32,368 nt of DNA from Deltaproteobacteria bacterium. Its GTDB lineage: Bacteria; Desulfobacterota; Deferrisomatia; Deferrisomatales; BM512. The first letter of the stretch is position 1. Each line of letters starts with the position of its first letter. The notes under the pieces are model-generated. The model did no database searches. It was not told where the DNA came from and was given only the letters and a program-made list of their open reading frames with translations. The position numbers and the translations under genes were made by a program. The DNA lies in NCBI GenBank assembly GCA_002869005.1, contig PKTU01000115.1, positions 1 to 32,368 of the forward strand. The letters run 5' to 3'. Shown here piece after piece: positions 23,931 to 31,167 of this stretch.

Positions 23931-26884
23931 TTGATTAGCCTCTTATAGTAGCGCTCAACCTCTTCCTCGTAATTCTTAGGATAGTTGCCCTCTCTCATCC
24001 TTTTGAGGACATCCTCGCGGAAGGCCCTCCACTGCTCGGCCTCCACTTCGGCGGGGAGTTTGACCCGGGAGCGGTCGAGGCCGTCCTGCCCGTGAGGGCG
24101 GTTGCCGCCCCCGCCCCTTCCGGCTCCCGGCTGTGCCCCATTGGAGGCATCCTCCATACCCTTTGCAAGCTCGGAGAGCTTTTGTATGGTCATCCCCTGC
24201 CCCGGCAGCGACGCGAAAGGGGCGCCCTCCCCCATAAATTTACCGGCTTCACCCGCGCTCTTGCCCGCTTCTCCCGCCTTTTTAGAAAGGTCGCCGGGGA
24301 TGAAGGGGCTCTTGCCCGCGAGTTCCCCGAGCGCCTCCTCTATATCTCCAATACCTTTTTTTAACTTCTCCTCGTCCCCGGCAAGCGATTTAAGTGCCTC
24401 CAACGCAGTTGCTTCCAGGTAGTCGTCCCTGCCGGCCAGGAGCTCTTCCAGATCTCCGATTATCGCCTCCAACGCCTCCCGCGCGCCCCCGTAAAGCTCT
24501 TCGTACCTTGCCCGGGCCTCCTCCAGCGGGTTGCCCGGCGGCTGGCCGGCCACGTGCTCCCGCGTAAGGTCCCTTATCCTGTCAAGCGCTTCCGGGAAAA
24601 TTTTCGCCCTCGCCAACGCACCGCCGAGGTCGTTTCTAAGGTCCTCCCTCAACGCGCGCCCGGTATCGAAGAAGTGTTTACGCGCATCGAGGTAGCTATC
24701 CTTCAGCGCCTGCTCCACTTCCTTTCCGTGCAGGGCCTCGCGGTCAACCAGGCGCTCCATGGCCCTGAAGTTGTTCTCGGCGAGCGTGATACGCTTGTAC
24801 TGTTCGGCCAGCCAATCGGCCTCACGCTCTTTGAAAGCCCTAAGCGCTTCAAGGGCCGCCTCCTCGGTAAGTTTGCGCGTCTCGCCAAGAATTCTCTCCT
24901 GCTCCGCCATGGCACCGGTAACTCTGCTCATAAGGGCCTGGAGCTCCTTCATCTCCGGAGATAGCTCACCATTCATAGACTCATCCGCCGCGCCCTCAAG
25001 CTCCTCCAGCCACTTGTTAAGGGTCTCCATAAGCTCTTCGGCGAGTTTCGCCGCCCTCTCACGGTCACCCTTTTCAAGCGCCTCTTTAAGCTCTTTTAAA
25101 AGGGAGCTCATCTCGTCGTCCGGGCGCTCCTTGACAGCATCGGAGTTGGCGAAGGAGTCGGGCATCTCCCCCTCCTGCGAGGAGATTTTCTTGAATATCT
25201 CCTGGAGCATGTTTTCTATCTGTTCCACCGCCTCCATCAGCGCCTCGGTGTCCTCCCCCATCATCATCCGCTCAAAGAGGTCGGTTTGAAGGGCTGAGAG
25301 CTCATCACCCAGGGTCAGCGCCTCCTCCATGCGGAGATTTTTCAGTAGGTCGTCGATAAATAGGATATCCCGCTCAAGCTCGCCGATGAGTAGCTGCGCG
25401 TTGCCCTCTCCCGTGAGGTATAGGTCAACTGCGCGGCGCAGCGACACCTCAATCGTCGCCACCGCGCTCATGCCGAAAACCCCCTCGTCCAGCCCGGCCG
25501 CCGCCCGTTCAGTAAGCGCATCGAGGAGGGTGAGGAGCTTTCTGCCGGTCTCCTCAAGGGCGCTTTTTTCATCCTCGCCCGGCGCTAGGTTTTCCAGGTG
25601 GTCTCCAAGGTAGGAGAGCATTGCTTCAAATAGACGCTCCTCCAGCGCTTCGAGGTCGGCCCTCAGCTTGCGCTGGCTCAAAAAGGAGATGTAGATGGAT
25701 TTTGAAGCGCCGCTTTTAGGGCCCGTCACATCATCTGAATCGTAGAGTTCGACCTTGAGGTATGCGCCGTCACCCAGCGAGGGATAAGCTATGGGGAGGA
25801 AGGAGCGGCGTCCTTCCACCTCCGGCCCCGCCTTCATGTCGAGCGGTATGCGTACCTCCTCTGCCCCGGAAAGGACCAGATCGCCACGGCTAACAGAGAA
25901 GTCGTCGGAGCCGCTCCATACCACCTCCACCTCCACCTCGGCGGGAACCTCAATGTCCGCCTCCGGGAGGTGGAGCGATACCTTCGGACGCTCATCCTCA
26001 AGGAGGGATATGCTCCTGGCGGTGAAGTTTGCGGGGGCGTCTTTGCCCATTTTTTCAAAAGATAAGCGGTAACTCCCGGGCTTACCAAGTATCCAGGAGA
26101 CGCTGAAGCGAGCGCCGGAAACTGTAACCGGAATAGCTACGCCATCGGGGCCCTCCCACAGTCCGGCATCCACGGGGTAGCCGAGCCGCCCCTCAAGGGT
26201 GACACTGCTGCCAGGGTAACCCTCCACATCGCCGCTAACCCCGTCCAAGCGCTCCCCCGCAAGGCCGGTGTAGGCGGGCGGGTTGACCGTCAGGCTAAGG
26301 TTGCCCACGGTCAAAGGTGGGTTCGGCCCCTCCCCTGAGAGGGTCATAAACGCCCGCTCATATCCGCCAGGAGCAGCCAGAATCACCACTACGAAAAGGA
26401 TTATTGAGAGTGCCCCCTTTACAAAAGAGGCGAGATTCCGGGAGAGCGGGAAAGCAGCTGATGATGAGAGCGCCGCGGAGCGCTCCTTGGCCAACTCTAT
26501 CTGAGCCTCGACGAGGGCATTATCCGCGCCGCGCGCGCTTGCGCCCTCTTCACCCCACCCGGCGAGGTCGCTGCCTGTGACGATTAACTCGACTATGTCT
26601 CCATCCGCTCCCAGGAGCGTTGCCGCCTCTACCGATGAACGTAGAGGCCTGACCCTTCGCCATCCCGTGTAGGCCGTTAAGGCCATCAACAGGAGCGACA
26701 TAAAAGCAGCCCCGGCAAGGAGCGCTACTGGATGGTCCGGAAAGAGCGGGAATAGCCCCGAAAGGATTATAATCGGCGCGAGAAAGCCGCAAAGGGCCTC
26801 TGAAAAGACCGCAAGCAGGCCGAGGAACAGGATGCGTCTCCTAAGCCCGGCAACCTTAGAGGAGAGCGACGCGCGGGCGCTCAA
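23927..26884 (-). CDS. DUF4175-type large membrane/coiled-coil protein
   Basis: A 985-residue protein. Three transmembrane segments (about 18-45, 53-72 and 155-172) are followed by beta-rich, presumably periplasmic, domains (about 190-400; NPPAYTGLAGERLDG). A long Glu/Lys/Leu-rich helical region (about 400-880) predicts coiled coils. A Gly-rich linker (GAGRGGGGNRPHGQDG) leads to a conserved tail, EGNYPKNYEEEVERYYKRL. This layout and tail match DUF4175, whose function is unknown but which occurs with MoxR/DUF58/DUF4159 genes. The start is TTG at 26884, which overlaps the truA stop (TTGA) and has GGAGG seven bases upstream; no better ATG exists before residue 62. It is the first gene of the MoxR module proper. 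Confidence 0.8.
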   Translation of the reverse strand: MSARASLSSKVAGLRRRILFLGLLAVFSEALCGFLAPIIILSGLFPLFPDHPVALLAGAAFMSLLLMALTAYTGWRRVRPLRSSVEAATLLGADGDIVELIVTGSDLAGWGEEGASARGADNALVEAQIELAKERSAALSSSAAFPLSRNLASFVKGALSIILFVVVILAAPGGYERAFMTLSGEGPNPPLTVGNLSLTVNPPAYTGLAGERLDGVSGDVEGYPGSSVTLEGRLGYPVDAGLWEGPDGVAIPVTVSGARFSVSWILGKPGSYRLSFEKMGKDAPANFTARSISLLEDERPKVSLHLPEADIEVPAEVEVEVVWSGSDDFSVSRGDLVLSGAEEVRIPLDMKAGPEVEGRRSFLPIAYPSLGDGAYLKVELYDSDDVTGPKSGASKSIYISFLSQRKLRADLEALEERLFEAMLSYLGDHLENLAPGEDEKSALEETGRKLLTLLDALTERAAAGLDEGVFGMSAVATIEVSLRRAVDLYLTGEGNAQLLIGELERDILFIDDLLKNLRMEEALTLGDELSALQTDLFERMMMGEDTEALMEAVEQIENMLQEIFKKISSQEGEMPDSFANSDAVKERPDDEMSSLLKELKEALEKGDRERAAKLAEELMETLNKWLEELEGAADESMNGELSPEMKELQALMSRVTGAMAEQERILGETRKLTEEAALEALRAFKEREADWLAEQYKRITLAENNFRAMERLVDREALHGKEVEQALKDSYLDARKHFFDTGRALREDLRNDLGGALARAKIFPEALDRIRDLTREHVAGQPPGNPLEEARARYEELYGGAREALEAIIGDLEELLAGRDDYLEATALEALKSLAGDEEKLKKGIGDIEEALGELAGKSPFIPGDLSKKAGEAGKSAGEAGKFMGEGAPFASLPGQGMTIQKLSELAKGMEDASNGAQPGAGRGGGGNRPHGQDGLDRSRVKLPAEVEAEQWRAFREDVLKRMREGNYPKNYEEEVERYYKRLIK

Positions 26885-27642
26885 GGGTATACCTCCAGCG
26901 GCTCGTCGCCGTAGAAGACCTCTTTTAAGAGCAGCCCCTGCGGCGGCGCCGTGATTCCCGCCTTGCCTCTGTCACAATCTTTGAGAAGCTCGCTCACCGA
27001 CTCCGCTTTTCGGCGTCCCTGTCCAATTTCGACGAGCGTCCCTACTATGATTCGCACCATATTGCGCAAAAAGCCGCTGCCTGTAACCTCTATTGAGATG
27101 AGGTTACCCTCTCGGCTAACCCTAACGGCGGTTATCTCGCGAATGGTGGTGAGGGAATCGCACCCTGCGGAGCGGAACCCGGCGAAGTCGTGGATGCCGA
27201 CCAAGTGAGAAGCCCCACGCCTCATCTCTTCGATATCGAGGTTATTATAGATCCACCAGGTAAAAGCACGCATAAGAACCGGGGGGGCGTGGTCAGCGTA
27301 AATTCTGTAGAGGTAGGTCTTCCGCACCGCAGAGCGGCGGCTGTCGAAGTCCAGCGGCATCTCGGCGACGCTCTTTACCCTTATGGCTTCGGGCAGAAAA
27401 GCGTTGACCCCGTGGAGAAACGCCTTAAGCGGCAGGTCGCTCTCCGTGTGGAAGTTTACGACTTGCGCCAGCGCGTGAACGCCAGCGTCGGTCCTGCCGG
27501 AAGCCTGCACCCTGTGAGGCGCGCCGGTGAGCTCAACCAAAGCACGCTCAAGCTCACCCTGAACCGTGGGGTCCTCCGGTTGAAATTGGTAGCCGGAGAA
27601 GCCTGTGCCTTCATATTCCACTGTGAGACGAATGTTTCTCAC
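26881..27642 (-). CDS. truA: tRNA pseudouridine(38-40) synthase TruA
   Basis: A 253-residue enzyme that isomerises uridines 38-40 in the anticodon arm of tRNAs. It opens with YEGTGFSGYQFQP, has the catalytic motif QASGRTDAGVHALAQV with nucleophile Asp52, then FHTESDLPLKAFLHGVN, RSAVRKTYLYRI and GSGFLRNMVRIIVGTL. Length and motifs are complete. The start is GTG at 27642 (protein RNIRLTVEYEGTG), with a weak GGCGG-like site. It follows the EcfT-like gene after 23 bases and overlaps the DUF4175 gene by four bases. Confidence 0.97.
   Translation of the reverse strand: MRNIRLTVEYEGTGFSGYQFQPEDPTVQGELERALVELTGAPHRVQASGRTDAGVHALAQVVNFHTESDLPLKAFLHGVNAFLPEAIRVKSVAEMPLDFDSRRSAVRKTYLYRIYADHAPPVLMRAFTWWIYNNLDIEEMRRGASHLVGIHDFAGFRSAGCDSLTTIREITAVRVSREGNLISIEVTGSGFLRNMVRIIVGTLVEIGQGRRKAESVSELLKDCDRGKAGITAPPQGLLLKEVFYGDEPLEVYP
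26892..26896 (-). promoter_or_regulatory. Shine-Dalgarno site for the TTG start of the DUF4175 gene
   Basis: GGAGG on the minus strand lies seven bases before TTG at 26884, inside the last codons of truA. The start and the truA stop share TTGA. The spacing is optimal and supports a TTG start coupled to truA translation. Confidence 0.7.
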
Positions 27643-27665
27643 TGAGTCCGCCTAAATCCAGGTTG

Positions 27666-28451
27666 TTACCCGGCAAAAAACGCTACGATTAGGGGGGCGC
27701 AGCCCAGCGCGAGCCCCTTTATTTCATTAACCTTAAAGCCCGGCAAAGAGGCCAAAAGCTCCCGCCGCCGCTCCTCATACCCCTCCAGCTCGCGAGCAGC
27801 CTCAATGGATATGGAGGTCGAGAGCGCTCTCCTTACGAGGAGGGCCGCCACGAAGAGGCGGGAACGCGCCCACCCCCGCCTTTTTATATCTCCCGGCAGA
27901 TGCTTAATTACCCGCGCCCTCTCCAGAGAGAGAATTGGGAGCGCCCGCAGCGCCACATTCAGCACTTTGGTCAAGTCAGCCACGGGAACGCCGATTAACT
28001 TTAAGGGCGAGAGCACCCATTCAATACCAAGCGCCACCTCAAAGGGTTTCGTCGTTGCCGACAAGAGTATCGAAAAAGCAATCGCCGCCGCCAACTGCAT
28101 AGCCGCACCCGCTCCAGCGGCGGTGCCCTCAAGCGTCCAGCCAACCCCCCAGATTGGAAAGCCGGGGAGCATCCTGCCGGGTGTGGAAAAAAAATGCATC
28201 ATCGCGGTAAAGGAGATTAGCAGGGCCAAGGGCCGCATCCTCCCCGCAAGCCCCAGCGTCCCCAACCCCGAGAGCCGCGCGGCAAGAGAGAGCAGGGCGA
28301 AGAGCGCCACAAGCGCAAGCCAGCTACCCGACGCCCCCGTACCGCCTATGGCGAGGAGTGCGATGAGTAATTTGGCGCGCGGATCAAGGCCGTGAATAAC
28401 GCTTCCGGCCTCCATATACCCCGCGAGGTTGTGGACGGCGACCTTTGCCAT
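27666..28451 (-). CDS. EcfT/CbiQ-type energy-coupling-factor transmembrane protein
   Basis: A 261-residue membrane protein with about five hydrophobic segments. It has the family N-terminal DPRAKLLIALLA (23-34) and two Arg-containing cytoplasmic coupling motifs, LSLERARVIKHLPG and SIEAARELEGYEERR, like the A-R-G helices by which EcfT contacts EcfA ATPases. EcfT joins ATPases and a substrate-binding S component into a vitamin or metal importer. Neither an ATPase nor an S component is encoded beside it. The ATG at 28451 has only a weak AGG upstream. It is the first gene of the long minus-strand run and is transcribed divergently from ychF. The substrate is unknown. Confidence 0.82.
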   Translation of the reverse strand: MAKVAVHNLAGYMEAGSVIHGLDPRAKLLIALLAIGGTGASGSWLALVALFALLSLAARLSGLGTLGLAGRMRPLALLISFTAMMHFFSTPGRMLPGFPIWGVGWTLEGTAAGAGAAMQLAAAIAFSILLSATTKPFEVALGIEWVLSPLKLIGVPVADLTKVLNVALRALPILSLERARVIKHLPGDIKRRGWARSRLFVAALLVRRALSTSISIEAARELEGYEERRRELLASLPGFKVNEIKGLALGCAPLIVAFFAG

Positions 28452-28505
28452 ATAGTTTACCTATCTCACAAAGTGAGGAAAAAAGTAACAAAACCCCGCG
28501 CGCCG

Positions 28506-28553
28506 GGCAAGGCTGCCCCTTGCCAAGGGGGCGAAAAGAGGACAAGTTTCGCC
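28506..28553. promoter_or_regulatory. Inverted repeats in the ecfT/ychF divergent region
   Basis: The 127-base divergent gap (28452-28578) holds three close inverted repeats. GGCAAGG/CCTTGCC (28506-28512 and 28518-28524) and CCCCTT/AAGGGG (28516-28521 and 28525-28530) overlap, so they cannot form together. A third, GGCGAAA/TTTCGCC, lies at 28530-28536 and 28547-28553. A short CTCAC-AAA-GTGAG also occurs near 28465. They would lie in the ychF leader, just before its ribosome site. No U-tract follows, so this is not a terminator. A regulatory role is only a possibility. Confidence 0.35.
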
Positions 28554-28578
28554 ACTCGTCACCCAAAAGGAGCTTTAA

Positions 28579-29661
28579 ATGGAAATCGGCATCTTCGGGC
28601 TCCCCCTCTCGGGGAAGACCACACTCTTTAATCTGCTCACCAACTCCTCGGCGGAGACCGGCTTTGCCTCCTCCAAGAAGAAGGCCAATATGGGGATTTC
28701 AAAGGTCCCCGATGCCCGCCTGGATGACCTCGCGCGCATCTGGTCGCCAAAAAAGACGACCTATACTACGGTGAACTATGTCGATGTTGCCGGGGTAGAG
28801 AAGGGCGGCGAGAAGGGCCTCTCCTCTGACGTCATGACGAGCCTTAAAAACACCGACGCGCTCCTGGTCGTCGTGAGGCAGTTCGCCAGCGACATGGTTC
28901 CCCACCCGGAGGAGACCATAGACCCAAAAAGGGACGTATCGATCCTCACCTCCGAGATGCTGCTCTCCGACCTCGTCATCGTGGAGACGCGCCTTGAGCG
29001 CATCGCCAAACAGATGAAGGGGAAGGTCCCAGACGAGGTGCTGCGTGAGAAAGAGCTGATGTTAAAGCTCCAGGGCATCCTCGAAGAGGAGCGGCCGCTT
29101 CGCGACGTAGAGCTCTCCGCAGATGAAATAAAAATCATCAAGGGTTTCCAGTTTCTCACCCTAAAGCCCCTCATCATCGTCGTTAACACCGGTGAGGACG
29201 ACATCTCTGAAGGCGACGCCCTCGCGGCGGAGCTCATCGGAGCCATCAACTCGCCCAAAGTGGCGGTAACCCACCTCTGCGCCGAGATAGAGCAGGAGAT
29301 ATCTCAGCTGTCAGCGGAGGAGGCCACAGAGTTTTTAGCGGACCTCGGCATTGAAGAGCCGGCTACAGCGCGGATCATCCGCACCTCCTACGAGCTCCTG
29401 GGGCTCATCAGCTTCTTCACAATGGGCGAGGATGAGTGCCGGGCCTGGACCGTTGAGCGAGGCGCCAAAGCCCCCAGAGCCGCTGGGGTAATCCACTCCG
29501 ACCTTGAGCGCGGCTTTATCCGCGCCGAGGTGGTGAGCTATGACGATTTCGTCTCAGCGGGCTCCCTTGCGGCGTGCCGCGATAAGGGGCTGCTATCCAC
29601 CGAGGGCAAGGAGTACGTAGTAAAAGATGGCGACATCCTCAACATCCGCTTCAACGTCTAG
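28579..29661 (+). CDS. ychF: YchF-family (OBG-like) P-loop NTPase, divergent
   Basis: A 360-residue NTPase. G1 is GLPLSGKTT (7-15), G3 is DVAG (69-72), and the G4 position is NTGE (203-206). This is the NxxE form that marks YchF/OBG proteins, which prefer ATP over GTP. A helical insert and a C-terminal TGS domain (about 280-360; ECRAWTVERGAKAPRAAGVIH) are present. YchF binds ribosomes and is linked to stress and translation control. Compared with typical YchF, G1 usually reads GLPNVGKST, and the switch II stretch here is about two residues shorter and lacks GEGLGN. It may therefore be a paralogue. The ATG at 28579 has AAGGAG six bases upstream. The gene ends tail to tail with the methyltransferase, sharing CTAG. 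Confidence 0.88.
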   Translation: MEIGIFGLPLSGKTTLFNLLTNSSAETGFASSKKKANMGISKVPDARLDDLARIWSPKKTTYTTVNYVDVAGVEKGGEKGLSSDVMTSLKNTDALLVVVRQFASDMVPHPEETIDPKRDVSILTSEMLLSDLVIVETRLERIAKQMKGKVPDEVLREKELMLKLQGILEEERPLRDVELSADEIKIIKGFQFLTLKPLIIVVNTGEDDISEGDALAAELIGAINSPKVAVTHLCAEIEQEISQLSAEEATEFLADLGIEEPATARIIRTSYELLGLISFFTMGEDECRAWTVERGAKAPRAAGVIHSDLERGFIRAEVVSYDDFVSAGSLAACRDKGLLSTEGKEYVVKDGDILNIRFNV

Positions 29662-30647
29662 GCTGACGGCCCCTTAAAGGGGCCGAGGTGGGTTGCATCG
29701 TCACCTATAAGGGTAAAATGAGCGCTATAGCGGGGCGATGACAGTATTTTTGCCGTGTTGCCGTCGACTCTACGCTCCACCCCTTTATAAAAAATATTTC
29801 GCCAATCCAGCTTGAAGCACTCGGTGAAGCCCTCAAGGGTCCCGTTGTATAGAACCGACTGGCCGTAATCCTCCTCACCCTCCTCCAGCTCGGCGATCTT
29901 AAAGAGCCTCAGCGTCACAGCGTAAAAGCGAACCTCCCCGAGGGTCTTCGTCAGGGCGGGGTCGTCAAACTCGGCCGGACATGCGTCCACGATGCGGGGG
30001 TCCTTTATACCGGCGCGCTCAGCCATCCGCATGAAATCACCCAGGTAGAGGGTTTTGCCGAGGCCGCGCTCCTTCATGAGCGGATCTTCCTTTAGATGCT
30101 CCGGGAGCCGCCTGTCGGAAAAAAGCTCCGAGGAGTAGAACTCGCCGCCCCTCTTGAGGACCCGGTGCACCTCTTTCAGGACTTTTAACTTGTCATCGAC
30201 CATTGAAAGGGCGCGGTTTGATATGACGACGTCGAAGTCCTCTTTGTAGAGGCCCGCATCCGTGAGCGCGTCAAAGGAACCCTCACGAAAGGCGACGTTG
30301 GGCTCCGGGTGGCCGAAGTTTTTCATAACTTCCTCGACGCTGCCCCTCGCGACGGCGAGCATTGAGGGCTCGGAGTCAAGCCCCATTACGAACCCCTTCG
30401 GCCCGGTGAGCGCCGCGCACAAAAAGACGTCACGCCCCGTGCCGCAGCCGAGGTCCAACACACGACAACCCTCTATGGATTCGGGAATCGGGGAGCCGCA
30501 GCCGGTAAATTGGCTCAATACGCCGGGCGGCAGCTTTAAGAGGAGAGCTTCCAGATTTTCAGAGGGCCGCAAGCAAACATCACCCGCCAAGCCGCCCTCC
30601 AAGGCGCCGAAGTAGGCATCTCTCATATCCCAGCACATCGTCGTCAT
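29658..30647 (-). CDS. ArsM/AS3MT-like SAM methyltransferase lacking two arsenic-site cysteines
   Basis: A 329-residue methyltransferase. The SAM site is VLDLGCGTGRDVFL (63-76). FTGCGSPIPESIEG (47-60), DVVISNRALSMVDDK (139-153), the ArsM-like motif ELFSDRRLPEHL and a C-terminal domain with YGQSVLYNGTLEGF and GNTAKIL align by eye with ArsM/AS3MT. In true arsenite methyltransferases the residue after ISN is Cys, and another Cys lies in the ECxxGALY segment; here these are Arg145 and Arg194. Cys25 and Cys50 remain. Arsenic methylation is therefore doubtful and the substrate is unknown. The ATG at 30647 is two codons after GAGGGG; ATG 30638 would have better spacing. The gene follows the DUF151 gene by seven bases and meets ychF at shared CTAG. 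Confidence 0.8.
   Translation of the reverse strand: MTTMCWDMRDAYFGALEGGLAGDVCLRPSENLEALLLKLPPGVLSQFTGCGSPIPESIEGCRVLDLGCGTGRDVFLCAALTGPKGFVMGLDSEPSMLAVARGSVEEVMKNFGHPEPNVAFREGSFDALTDAGLYKEDFDVVISNRALSMVDDKLKVLKEVHRVLKRGGEFYSSELFSDRRLPEHLKEDPLMKERGLGKTLYLGDFMRMAERAGIKDPRIVDACPAEFDDPALTKTLGEVRFYAVTLRLFKIAELEEGEEDYGQSVLYNGTLEGFTECFKLDWRNIFYKGVERRVDGNTAKILSSPRYSAHFTLIGDDATHLGPFKGPSA
29667..29685. other. Perfect inverted repeat inside the 3' end of the methyltransferase gene
   Basis: CGGCCCCTT-A-AAGGGGCCG is a perfect nine-base inverted repeat around one base. It lies six bases after the ychF stop and within the last codons of the converging methyltransferase gene. It could halt ychF transcription or protect its mRNA end, but no U-tract follows, so intrinsic termination is uncertain. 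Confidence 0.5.
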
Positions 30648-30654
30648 CTGCCCC

Positions 30655-31149
30655 TCACATCTTGTATTTGCCGAAGTCCTTCGGGTCTAGCGACTCAAGG
30701 TACTCCCTTATCGTCTCCTCGTCGTGCTCTTTGATATCGCCGGGAAGATGAAGCCCGACACCCTCCATGAAGAGGTTGTCGCTTGCATATATCGGCAGCC
30801 CCATCCTGAGCGCCAGCGCAACTCCGTCCGAGGGGCGCGCGTCTACTACGCGCACCTGCCCGTCGCTGGTGGAGAGGTGCAGAGAGGCGCAAAAGACGCC
30901 CTCCTCCAGGGAGTCGATGTCAACCTGTAGCGCCTTGCCGCCGAGGTCCTCTATAACCGCCTTCAGCAGATCGTGGGTAAATGGACGCGGCGGCTCCACA
31001 CCCTCCATTACGTAGAGGATGGAGGCGGCCTCAAGTGGCCCTATCCACACCGGTATCACTCGCGACCCGCCCGATTCTTTTAGCAGCAGGACTGGCTCCT
31101 CGCTCTTTTCATCGAGCGCCACTGCATCCACGACCACCTCAATAAGCAA
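30655..31149 (-). CDS. Bifunctional nuclease domain protein (DUF151)
   Basis: A 164-residue DUF151 protein from the chosen start. Motifs are LLLKESGGSRVIPVWIGPLEA, the family hallmark around IPVWIG, then RPFTHDLLKAVIEDLG, DARPSDGVALALRMGLPIYAS and a C-terminal YLESLDPKDFGKY. DUF151 proteins have been reported as bifunctional nucleases in some organisms; here only the fold can be claimed. An ATG at 31161 gives four extra residues and lacks a ribosome site. GGAGG at 31155-31159 lies five bases before TTG at 31149, which gives the family-typical start M-L-I-E-V, so I choose TTG. miaB lies 18 bases upstream and the methyltransferase gene is downstream. miaB next to DUF151 is seen in several bacterial groups. 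Confidence 0.9.
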   Translation of the reverse strand: MLIEVVVDAVALDEKSEEPVLLLKESGGSRVIPVWIGPLEAASILYVMEGVEPPRPFTHDLLKAVIEDLGGKALQVDIDSLEEGVFCASLHLSTSDGQVRVVDARPSDGVALALRMGLPIYASDNLFMEGVGLHLPGDIKEHDEETIREYLESLDPKDFGKYKM

Positions 31150-31154
31150 TGTAC

Positions 31155-31159
31155 CCTCC
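31155..31159 (-). promoter_or_regulatory. Shine-Dalgarno site that decides the TTG start of the DUF151 gene
   Basis: On the minus strand ATGGAGGGTACATTG contains both candidate starts. GGAGG lies five bases before TTG (31149), while the upstream ATG (31161) overlaps the site itself and has no Shine-Dalgarno of its own. Confidence 0.6.
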
Positions 31160-31167
31160 ATATGCGT

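Noticed and set aside
28506-28530. Intrinsic terminator in the divergent region
   Set aside because: The repeats are GC-rich but have no U-tract on either strand and lie between divergent starts, where a terminator is not expected.
29658-30647. Arsenite methyltransferase (arsM)
   Set aside because: The fold fits, but two essential arsenic-binding cysteines are arginines and no other arsenic gene is nearby.
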